Source: QAND01 sp003150225 (GTDB taxonomy: Bacteria; Bacillota; Clostridia; Christensenellales; QAND01). From it: a stretch of 64,000 nt of DNA. Below are positions 42,969 through 49,622 of the stretch, piece after piece (the stretch's first letter is position 1; every line of letters starts with the position of its first letter). Position numbers and translations under genes: made by a program. The DNA is taken from NCBI RefSeq assembly GCF_044357945.1, contig NZ_CP076563.1, positions 1,178,001-1,242,000 of the forward strand, read 5' to 3'. Below the pieces are notes generated by a model, which was given only the letters and a program-made list of their open reading frames with translations, had not been told where the DNA came from and did not search any database.

Positions 42969-43235
42969 ATGACGAGAAATTGTAACAGCGACCGTCAGAG
43001 AAAAATGCTTCAGGTACAGATGGCCGACTTCGCGTTGATCGACGCCAACCTCTACCTGGATACCCATCCCGGCTGCCAGAAGGCCATGGAGTACTTCCAG
43101 CAGCAGCACGAGGCAGCCCAGCGGATCCGCAGGGAGTACGTAGAGCTCTATGGCCCCCTTACCGCCGCCGACGCCGCCGGCAAAGACACATGGACCTGGG
43201 TAGAGACCCCCTGGCCCTGGGAAATGGAGGCATAA
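42969..43235 (+). CDS. cotJB: Spore coat protein CotJB
   Basis: An 88-residue CotJB-family protein (MLQVQMADFALIDANLYLDTHP), Trp-rich at the C-terminus (TWTWVETPWPWEMEA). GAGGTG is 6 bases before ATG 42969; a GTG at 42960 overlaps the cotJA stop. It is the middle gene of the coat operon and ends 3 bases before cotJC. Its separate role is not known. Confidence 0.92.
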   Translation: MTRNCNSDRQRKMLQVQMADFALIDANLYLDTHPGCQKAMEYFQQQHEAAQRIRREYVELYGPLTAADAAGKDTWTWVETPWPWEMEA

Positions 43236-43238
43236 CAC

Positions 43239-43856
43239 ATGTGGATCTATCAGAAAAACCTGGAATACCCCGTTAAAATCGCCCGGCCCAACGCCAACTA
43301 TGCCAAGATCATCATCACGCAGTTTGGCGGCCCCGACGGCGAACTGGGCGCCTCCATGCGCTATCTTTCCCAGCGCTACGCCATGCCCTACCGGGATGTG
43401 GCCGCAGTAATGACGGATATTGGAACTGAGGAGCTGGCGCACATGGAGATCGTCAGCACTATGGTGCATCAGCTAACCCGGAACCTCTCCACCGACGAGA
43501 TCATCCGCTCGGGATTCGATACCTATTTTGTGGACCATACCACCGGCGTCTGGCCCCAGGCTGCTTCCGGCATGCCCTTCAGCGCCTCCACCTTCCAGTC
43601 GGTTGGGGATCCCATCACCGACTTGATGGAGGATATGGCCGCCGAGCAAAAGGCCCGGACCACCTATGACAACCTGATCCGGCTCATCGACGATCCCGAC
43701 GTGCTGGACGTCCTGAAGTTCCTGCGGGCACGGGAAGTCGTCCACTTCCAGCGGTTTGGCGAGAGCCTGCGGCTCACCACCGACCGGCTGGATTCCAAAA
43801 ACTTCTATGCGTTCAATCCCGCCTTTGACGGGGTGGACGGCAAGGGCTGCAAATAA
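43239..43856 (+). CDS. cotJC: CotJC, manganese-catalase-family spore coat protein
   Basis: A 205-residue di-manganese ferritin-like protein. Metal-ligand segments are GELGASMRYLSQRY, TEELAHMEI, MAAEQKAR and REVVHFQRF. Family members are Mn catalases. It completes cotJABC and is followed by a strong terminator. Presence of the operon implies that the organism forms spores or descends from spore formers. Confidence 0.95.
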   Translation: MWIYQKNLEYPVKIARPNANYAKIIITQFGGPDGELGASMRYLSQRYAMPYRDVAAVMTDIGTEELAHMEIVSTMVHQLTRNLSTDEIIRSGFDTYFVDHTTGVWPQAASGMPFSASTFQSVGDPITDLMEDMAAEQKARTTYDNLIRLIDDPDVLDVLKFLRAREVVHFQRFGESLRLTTDRLDSKNFYAFNPAFDGVDGKGCK

Positions 43857-43894
43857 CCCCAGCCCTTTGTGTCATGGATTCGTTCCAAACAAAT

Positions 43895-43932
43895 CGCGCC
43901 CCGCGGAGGATCCTCCGCAGGGCGCTTTTTTC
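43895..43932 (+). terminator. Terminator of cotJ operon
   Basis: GCGCCCCGCGGAGG / CCTCCGCAGGGCGC, then six T. Confidence 0.9.
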
Positions 43933-43940
43933 GCTATTCT

Positions 43941-45482
43941 TTAGTTTTCTTCCGCTTTCCTACCTTTCTTGCCACAGAAAATCCCGCCCAGAATACAGCC
44001 GGCACTGGCCAGCAGAAGCCCTATCAGAAGCCCAGGCTGCGCGCCGTCTCCGGTTGGCGGAATCTCTGGATCCACGGAATCCGGGGTATCCTCCGCCGGA
44101 ATCAGCGTGTAGACCGCATTGATGACGGTATCGGCGATAATGGCCTTTCCATCCCCATCCCACGCTCCGGTATAGCCTTCCTTTGCGGGAACCTCCGGCG
44201 GAGCCGCATCCATCCCATGCTCTACCCGCACCGTGGCTACGATTTTTCCGTCCGCCCGATAGGTGACGGTATAGACATTGACTAGCTCCACCCTATCCGC
44301 CACCACGGCTGCTTCCGTGCCCTGTGCAGGCGCAAGATCAAAGACGGTATAATAGGTGTCGCCGTACACATCGATTTTATTCTGCTCAGGAACCTTGATT
44401 CCAAGATTGTCCGCCAGCTCGATGCCTGTTTGGGCGCGGATCGCCACAACCGACACGCCCTGGCCCTCTGAATCGGCGGTAATGGGGCCCACCGCCTTTT
44501 TGATCACAACCTTGCCCGCATCCGCGCGGATCCCATAGCTGCTTCCCGTATTCCCAGCGCCTCCATTGCCGCGGATGGCCCCGGTTGCGCCGCTGATCTC
44601 AACATCGCTATTTATGGAGCGAATGGCGCATTGTCCGGTGATATCGCCCAGTGTTCCGCTGATCTCAACCTTTTCCATGGCATAAATGCCATGGGTTCCG
44701 CTGATATTGCCCACCGTACCCTCTATGGCAACATTCGCAATCGCCATGATTCCGCCGCTGTTGCCCGATACATCGCCCACGCGGCCGCTGGGGGCAACGC
44801 TGAAATTCTTGTACGCAAAGACGCCGTAATCGGTGCCCTGGATTTTCCCAACCTGGCCGGCGATGATTACGTCGTGGTTATACTCCGACGTGATTCCAAT
44901 GACGCCGGTGACATCGCCCACCTTGCCGTTTATGGTGATGTTTCCATTATCGGTTTGAAGGGTATACCACTCGCTATGCAAGTCGCCAAGAACGGCTCCC
45001 TCGGCGATGGTAATGTTTCCCTGAGTGGAATAGATTCCGCCATCCGTGCCACCGGTGATATCACCCATGGCACCCTTTATGGTGATGGCTCCCCTGGCAA
45101 AGATGCCGTTTTTTCCGCCGGAAACGGCGTTTTCACCGTTTGCCGGGGTATCCACCCCTACAACGGTGAGATCGCCGGCCACGGCCTCGATCCCGTTGCC
45201 GCCCGCGTTTTGAACCGTGGCGTCCGTCAGGGTAACGGTGGGAACGCCCTCCACCAACTCAAACCGTATGGTATGGTGATCGGCGTCGGCTCCCACGGTG
45301 GTCACCGCTCCCATGGCGTCGTTGGTAGCATAGGCAACGGTGTTTCCGGCGCCGATGGTCAATTCCACGCCTCCTACAAACACGGTATAGCTGCCGTCAT
45401 CGGCTAGGGTGGTCGCAATGCCTATGGACATGCAAAGAATGAACGCAAGCAAGAAGGTGAAAAACCTTGAAAACCGTTTCAT
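43941..45482 (-). CDS. Large surface protein with beta-solenoid repeats and LPXTG-like anchor
   Basis: The 513-residue protein has a Sec signal peptide (about 1-27), about eight degenerate 25-residue repeats of the form (V/L)GDI(T/S)G...GI(Y/M)A predicting a right-handed beta-helix (about 130-340), a Listeria/Bacteroides-type beta-grasp repeat (YTVTYRADGKI ... GYTGAWDGDG, about 400-455), and a C-terminal sorting signal: IPPTGDG, hydrophobic helix and basic tail. GGAGG is 6 bases before the ATG. IPPTG departs from LPXTG at the first residue. Transcription starts from a promoter built into an inverted-repeat switch, so the protein is a candidate phase-variable adhesin. Ligand unknown; no sortase gene in the window. 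Confidence 0.85.
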   Translation of the reverse strand: MKRFSRFFTFLLAFILCMSIGIATTLADDGSYTVFVGGVELTIGAGNTVAYATNDAMGAVTTVGADADHHTIRFELVEGVPTVTLTDATVQNAGGNGIEAVAGDLTVVGVDTPANGENAVSGGKNGIFARGAITIKGAMGDITGGTDGGIYSTQGNITIAEGAVLGDLHSEWYTLQTDNGNITINGKVGDVTGVIGITSEYNHDVIIAGQVGKIQGTDYGVFAYKNFSVAPSGRVGDVSGNSGGIMAIANVAIEGTVGNISGTHGIYAMEKVEISGTLGDITGQCAIRSINSDVEISGATGAIRGNGGAGNTGSSYGIRADAGKVVIKKAVGPITADSEGQGVSVVAIRAQTGIELADNLGIKVPEQNKIDVYGDTYYTVFDLAPAQGTEAAVVADRVELVNVYTVTYRADGKIVATVRVEHGMDAAPPEVPAKEGYTGAWDGDGKAIIADTVINAVYTLIPAEDTPDSVDPEIPPTGDGAQPGLLIGLLLASAGCILGGIFCGKKGRKAEEN

Positions 45483-45526
45483 TACAGCCCTCCAGTCGGT
45501 CTCAGCGGTTGATTTTATTGTTCATT

Positions 45527-45555
45527 ATTATATACCATTGTGACCAGCTTGTAAA
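45527..45555 (-). promoter_or_regulatory. Surface-protein promoter, spacer formed by inverted-repeat arm
   Basis: Minus strand TTTACA, 17 bases, TATAAT. The 17-base spacer and the adjoining hexamer ends are the left inverted-repeat arm; five of six -35 bases lie inside the invertible segment. Confidence 0.82.
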
Positions 45556-45650
45556 TGCGTCTTCCGCCGTCCTTTTTATAAGAAAAAACCGAATCAAGCA
45601 AAAAAATATTTCTATTTTTTGGATGATGCTAAGCTGGTCACAATGGTATA
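45531..45650. repeat. 20-bp perfect inverted repeats flanking an 80-bp segment (candidate inverton)
   Basis: Left arm 45531-45550 (TATACCATTGTGACCAGCTT) and right arm 45631-45650 are exact reverse complements; identity stops sharply at both ends. The AT-rich 80-base loop has no gene. Arm length and a promoter crossing one arm resemble Clostridioides and Bacteroides invertible switches. Confidence 0.75.
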
Positions 45651-45670
45651 GGTTTTTATCAGAAAGGCAT

Positions 45671-45700
45671 GAAAAAAGGCCATCCCAAAGGGAATGGCCC
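45671..45700 (-). terminator. Terminator after DtxR-type gene
   Basis: Minus strand GGCCATTCCC TTT GGGATGGCC, then six T. It insulates the inverted-repeat region from the regulator transcript. Confidence 0.9.
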
Positions 45701-45733
45701 CATAATCCAATGCTGATAAAAAAAGTACTCTTT

Positions 45734-46111
45734 TTACCCCTTTTCACTCTCCAGACCCGCGTGCCTTTTTAGGGCGTCAAAGGTTGCGTCGCTGATGTAA
45801 TGCTCGATCCGGCAGGCGTCCGCCGAGGCGGTTTCCTCGTCCACCCCCAGCCGGGTAAAGAGCTGGGTCAACAGGCGATGGCGCTCGTAGGTACGCTCTG
45901 CAATCCGACGGCCTGCGTCCGTGAGAAGCAGGTGGCCTTCCCCGTCCACCGTCACATAGCCATCCTTCTTCAAAAGGGACATGGCCCGGCTTACGCTGGG
46001 CTTGGAGTATCCCATCTCCTCCCCAACATCGATGGCCCGAACGGGGCCTTTTTGGCTTAAAATCAGGATGGTCTCCAGATACATTTCTCCCGATTCCTGT
46101 ATGCGCGCCAT
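45734..46111 (-). CDS. DtxR/MntR-family metal-dependent repressor (beside Feo locus 3)
   Basis: A 125-residue regulator: winged helix (VRAIDVGEEMGYSKPSVSRAM) and metal/dimer domain with RHRLLTQLF and ADACRIEH, holding the His, Cys, Glu and His metal ligands. ATG 46111 follows AAAGGAGGGG; an upstream in-frame ATG at 46153 would read through the promoter. It is divergent from feoA-feoA-feoB locus 3, whose promoter carries two palindromic operators. It is a paralogue of the regulator at 29.9 kb. Confidence 0.9.
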   Translation of the reverse strand: MARIQESGEMYLETILILSQKGPVRAIDVGEEMGYSKPSVSRAMSLLKKDGYVTVDGEGHLLLTDAGRRIAERTYERHRLLTQLFTRLGVDEETASADACRIEHYISDATFDALKRHAGLESEKG

Positions 46112-46132
46112 GGCTTCCCCTCCTTTCCTTGG

Positions 46133-46161
46133 ATGATAGCCTACATCCTTCATAAAATCAA
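46133..46161 (-). promoter_or_regulatory. Promoter of DtxR-type gene
   Basis: Minus strand TTGATT, 17 bases, TATCAT, placing the transcript start just before the AAAGGAGGGG site. Confidence 0.5.
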
Positions 46162-46207
46162 GGTTCCTCCCTCCCGGCTCCTCAAATGGAAAATCTTTTA
46201 AAACCTG

Positions 46208-46236
46208 TTGACAATCCCCTATTGTCGGAGTATGAT
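46208..46236 (+). promoter_or_regulatory. Promoter of Feo locus 3
   Basis: TTGACA, 17 bases, TATGAT, followed within 8 bases by the first operator. Confidence 0.85.
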
Positions 46237-46243
46237 ATCCGTA

Positions 46244-46259
46244 GTTAGCGAAAGCTAAC
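46244..46259. promoter_or_regulatory. Metalloregulator operator 1, Feo locus 3
   Basis: GTTAGCGAAAGCTAAC, a perfect 6-4-6 palindrome at about +1 of the promoter, where bound repressor would block transcription. Confidence 0.78.
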
Positions 46260-46276
46260 TATATTTTGACCCATGG

Positions 46277-46292
46277 GTTAGTCTATGCTAAC
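46277..46292. promoter_or_regulatory. Metalloregulator operator 2, Feo locus 3
   Basis: GTTAGTCTATGCTAAC, one mismatch from a perfect palindrome, 33 bases (about three helical turns) from operator 1. Confidence 0.75.
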
Positions 46293-46317
46293 CATCGTGA
46301 GGAGGAGGTCCTTTGTG

Positions 46318-46533
46318 ATGCCATTGACCCTTGCAACGCCCGGGGAAGAGAGCACCATCCAGCGGGTGGGTGGAAACCCAGAGGTGCGGGCCCACCTAAA
46401 AAACCTCGGTTTTGTGGTAGGCGGCGACGTAACGGTGATCTCCATCAACAGCGGGAACGTCATCGTGAAGGTAAAGGAAGCCAGGATCGCCATCAGCCAG
46501 GAAATGGCGGGCAAGATCATGGTTACGCCATAA
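46318..46533 (+). CDS. feoA: FeoA-family protein, first copy (locus 3)
   Basis: A 71-residue FeoA-like SH3 domain (MPLTLATPGEES ... LKNLGFVVGGDVTVISINSGNVIVKVKEARIAI). The start at 46318 follows GGAGGAGG by 9 bases; a GTG at 46315 is an alternative. It lies 25 bases before a second feoA. Two FeoA proteins before one FeoB is common in Clostridia; this copy is the more diverged, with SGN in place of the usual GDP turn. Confidence 0.9.
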   Translation: MPLTLATPGEESTIQRVGGNPEVRAHLKNLGFVVGGDVTVISINSGNVIVKVKEARIAISQEMAGKIMVTP

Positions 46534-46558
46534 ATCTTATTGTAAAGGAGGAGCGTGG

Positions 46559-46780
46559 ATGAAGACCCTAAAGGATGCAAAGGTGGGGGAAACCCTTACC
46601 GTGATGAAGCTCCAGGGGACCGGCGCCATCAAGCGGCGGATCATGGACATGGGCATCACCAAGGGCACCCAAGTGCACATCCGCAAGGTGGCGCCCCTGG
46701 GGGACCCGGTGGAGGTCAACGTGCGGGGGTATGAACTGTCCATCCGCAAGGGGGACGCCGAGCTGATCCTGGTGGAATAG
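46559..46780 (+). CDS. feoA: FeoA-family protein, second copy (locus 3)
   Basis: A 73-residue canonical FeoA: IKRRIMDMGITKGTQVHIRKVAPLGDPVEVNVRGYELSIRKGDAELILVE. AAAGGAGGAGCGTGG precedes the ATG. It shares RKVAPxGDP and the RGYxLxxRK strand with FeoA of locus 2, indicating that these two loci are closely related. It lies between feoA1 and feoB in a four-gene operon. Confidence 0.94.
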   Translation: MKTLKDAKVGETLTVMKLQGTGAIKRRIMDMGITKGTQVHIRKVAPLGDPVEVNVRGYELSIRKGDAELILVE

Positions 46781-46848
46781 CCAACGGACTGGACTACGTC
46801 TTTTCTTCTTACTCGATTCGCATTGCCTGATTTTAAAGGAGCGGTACC

Positions 46849-49275
46849 ATGGAAAAACAAATCAGAATTGCCCTTGCGGGCAATCCCAACAGCGGGAAAA
46901 CCACCCTGTTTAACGCCCTGACCGGAGCCAATCAGTTTGTTGGCAACTGGCCTGGCGTTACGGTGGAAAAAAAGGAAGGGAAACTCAAAAAACACGATGG
47001 CGTCATGATCATGGATCTGCCGGGCATCTACTCCCTCTCTCCCTACACCTTGGAGGAGGTGGTGGCTCGGGATTACCTCATTGGAGAGCGGCCCGACGCC
47101 ATCCTCAACATCGTGGACGGCACCAACCTGGAGCGAAACCTCTACCTCACCACCCAGCTCACCGAGTTGGGCATTCCGGTGGTGGTTGCCGTCAACATGA
47201 TGGACGTTGTAAAAAAGAACGGCGATAGCATCCATACAGAGGAGCTTTCCCGGGCTCTGGGCTGCCCGGTGGTGGAGATCTCCGCCCTCAAAGGGCAGGG
47301 GGTGATGGAGGCGGCCCAGGCGGCGGTGGACGCGGCCGGCACCACCATGGTCCCCGCTCACACCTTTTCCGGGGTGGTGGAGCACGCCATCGCCCACATC
47401 GAGGAGGCGGCGGTACACGGCCTTCCTCAGGAACAGCAGCGCTGGTATGCCGTCAAGCTGTTTGAGCGGGATGAGCGAGTCCTGAGCCAGCTTAACCTCA
47501 GCCAGGAGGTTCTAGGCCACATTGAGGAGGATATCGCCGCCGCCGAGCGGGAGATGGACGACGACGCCGAAAGCATCATCACCAACGAGCGGTATCTCTA
47601 TGTGGCTTCGGTGGTCAAAAGCTGCTGCAAAAAGAAACGCGCCGGAGGTCTCACCACCTCCGACAAGATCGACCGGGTGGTCACCAACCGTTGGCTGGCC
47701 CTGCCCATCTTTGCCGTGGTCATGTTCCTGGTTTACTTCATCTCAGTAACCACCGTAGGTACCTGGGCCACCGACTGGGCCAACGACGGCGTCTTTGGCG
47801 ATGGCTGGCATCTTTCGGGCGGCGTTGCCTATGAGGCAGCCGCCGAGGAATACGTGGTGCCGGGGGCCATGAAGGACGCTTTTGAAGAGGCTGCCGAGGC
47901 AGCGGGCGTGGACCCCGCTACCGCCACTGATCTGACCGCCACCGCCTTCCTCTATGACGACAACGGCGAAATCGAGGAGGAACTGCCCGTCACCTTTGCC
48001 GACTATCAGGAGGCAGCCCAGATGGAAGAGCCCGACCCGGCGGATTACGGGGTCTGGGTTCCCGGTATCCCAGCGCTGGTGGGCGACTGGCTAGAGAGCA
48101 TCCACTGCGCCGACTGGCTTCAGGGGCTGATCCTGGACGGCATCGTCGGCGGCGTTGGCGCGGTATTGGGCTTTGTCCCCCAGTTGCTGGTTCTGTTCCT
48201 GCTACTGGCCTTCCTGGAAAGCTGCGGCTATATGGCCCGGATTGCCTTTGTGCTGGACCGGATCTTCCGCCGGTTTGGTCTCTCCGGCAAATCTTTCATC
48301 CCCATGCTGGTGGCCACCGGCTGCGGCGTGCCCGGCATCATGGCCTCCCGGACCATTGAAAACGACCGGGATCGGAAGATGACCATCATCACCACCACCT
48401 TTATGCCCTGCGGCGCAAAGCTCCCCATCATCGCCTTGATCTCCGGCGCCCTCTTTGGCGGCGCCTGGTGGGTGGCTCCCAGCGCCTACTTCATCGGCAT
48501 CGGTGCAATCATCCTCTCCGGCATCATTCTGAAGAAGACCCGCCGGTTTGCGGGGGATCCCGCTCCCTTTGTGATGGAGCTTCCCGCCTACCACTGGCCC
48601 ACCGTTCCAAACGTCCTGCGCTCCATGTGGGAGCGGGGCTGGTCCTTCATCAAGAAGGCCGGTACCATCATCCTGCTGTCCGCCATCGTCCTCTGGTTCC
48701 TCCAGGGCTTCGGCTTTGAAAACGGCTCCTTCGGCATGGTGGAGGATCTCAACAACTCCATCCTGGCGGCCATCGGCTCCGCCGTGGCCTGGATCTTTGC
48801 ACCCCTGGGCTGGGGTACCTGGCAGGGCGCCGTGGCTTCCGTCACCGGGCTCATCGCCAAGGAAAACGTGGTTTCCACCTTTGGCGTCCTCTACGGCGGT
48901 CTCAGCGAGGTAGCCGAAAACGGTTGGGAGGTTTGGGTCAACGTACGGGCTGCCTTCACCCCTCTGGCCGCCTACTCCTTCCTCACCTTCAACCTGCTCT
49001 GCGCCCCCTGCTTCGCCGCCATGGGCGCCATCAAGCGGGAGATGAACAACGCCAAATGGACCCTCTTTGCCATCGGTTATCAATGCTTGTTCGCCTACTG
49101 CGCAGCCCTGGTAATCTACCAGCTGGGCATGCTGTTTACCGGCGCCGGCAACCTCCTGGGATCTCTGGCGGCCCTGGCCATCGTGGCGCTGACCCTATAC
49201 CTGTTGTTCCGGCCCTATCGCGAACCCAACAGCCTTGTGAGCAAGCGGGAAGCCAAACTGCGCAACGTAGCATAA
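46849..49275 (+). CDS. feoB: Ferrous iron transporter FeoB with enlarged outer loop (locus 3)
   Basis: An 808-residue FeoB: G1 GNPNSGKTT, G3 DLPGIYSLSPYT, G4 NMMD, then the membrane core with two Gate domains. It is about 100 residues longer than the copies at loci 1 and 2 because of an acidic insertion (about 325-420, rich in Ala, Glu and Asp) after the first membrane helix, in an outside loop. AAGGAGCGGTACC precedes the ATG. It lies in the operon feoA-feoA-feoB-Cys-rich protein and is the likely main, metal-repressed Fe2+ importer. Confidence 0.96.
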   Translation: MEKQIRIALAGNPNSGKTTLFNALTGANQFVGNWPGVTVEKKEGKLKKHDGVMIMDLPGIYSLSPYTLEEVVARDYLIGERPDAILNIVDGTNLERNLYLTTQLTELGIPVVVAVNMMDVVKKNGDSIHTEELSRALGCPVVEISALKGQGVMEAAQAAVDAAGTTMVPAHTFSGVVEHAIAHIEEAAVHGLPQEQQRWYAVKLFERDERVLSQLNLSQEVLGHIEEDIAAAEREMDDDAESIITNERYLYVASVVKSCCKKKRAGGLTTSDKIDRVVTNRWLALPIFAVVMFLVYFISVTTVGTWATDWANDGVFGDGWHLSGGVAYEAAAEEYVVPGAMKDAFEEAAEAAGVDPATATDLTATAFLYDDNGEIEEELPVTFADYQEAAQMEEPDPADYGVWVPGIPALVGDWLESIHCADWLQGLILDGIVGGVGAVLGFVPQLLVLFLLLAFLESCGYMARIAFVLDRIFRRFGLSGKSFIPMLVATGCGVPGIMASRTIENDRDRKMTIITTTFMPCGAKLPIIALISGALFGGAWWVAPSAYFIGIGAIILSGIILKKTRRFAGDPAPFVMELPAYHWPTVPNVLRSMWERGWSFIKKAGTIILLSAIVLWFLQGFGFENGSFGMVEDLNNSILAAIGSAVAWIFAPLGWGTWQGAVASVTGLIAKENVVSTFGVLYGGLSEVAENGWEVWVNVRAAFTPLAAYSFLTFNLLCAPCFAAMGAIKREMNNAKWTLFAIGYQCLFAYCAALVIYQLGMLFTGAGNLLGSLAALAIVALTLYLLFRPYREPNSLVSKREAKLRNVA

Positions 49276-49294
49276 CCCAAAAGGAGATGATTTC

Positions 49295-49468
49295 ATGCTC
49301 AACTGGATCGGAGCAAACGGTTCCACTTTCTTGGTGGCCGGCATTCTTGCGGCCGTGGTGGCGGCCATCGTCATCCATCTGGTGCGGAACAAGAAAAAGG
49401 GCAAATCCTCCTGTGGCTGCGGCTGCGGCGGATGTCCTATGAACGGAAGCTGCCACAGCAGCCATTGA
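49295..49468 (+). CDS. FeoB-associated Cys-rich membrane protein (locus 3)
   Basis: A 57-residue protein: one membrane helix (about 10-30), basic KNKKKGK, and a Cys cluster CGCGCGGCPMNGSC before a His-containing end (HSSH). It matches the small Cys-rich FeoB partners of Firmicutes and parallels the locus 1 protein. AAAAGGAGATG is 7 bases before the ATG. It is the last gene before the operon terminator. A role in metal delivery or FeoB regulation is proposed for the family but unproven. Confidence 0.88.
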   Translation: MLNWIGANGSTFLVAGILAAVVAAIVIHLVRNKKKGKSSCGCGCGGCPMNGSCHSSH

Positions 49469-49480
49469 TTCTTCCTCTAA

Positions 49481-49522
49481 AAGAAGCGCCGTATGCCGGA
49501 CTTTGGCATACGGCGCTTCTTT
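49481..49522 (+). terminator. Terminator of Feo locus 3
   Basis: AAGAAGCGCCGTATGCC / GGCATACGGCGCTTCTTT hairpin. Confidence 0.88.
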
Positions 49523-49567
49523 GATGGAGCGGTTCCCTTTTCTACAATTTGGGATGAAAGCGGGCAT

Positions 49568-49599
49568 AAAAAAGGGCTGGATGTAATCCAGCCCTTTCT
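49568..49599 (-). terminator. Terminator after L-serine dehydratase
   Basis: Minus strand GGGCTGGAT TAC ATCCAGCCC, then TTTTTTA. Confidence 0.9.
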
Positions 49600-49622
49600 T
49601 TGCAGCTCTAAAAGCGGCCCTA

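Noticed and set aside
45531..45650. Inverted-repeat element as a MITE or as a transcription terminator
   Set aside because: No target-site duplication beyond TA is visible and a promoter is built across one arm, which a random insertion would not predict. The 80-base loop and lack of a T tract argue against a terminator. A MITE origin is not excluded.
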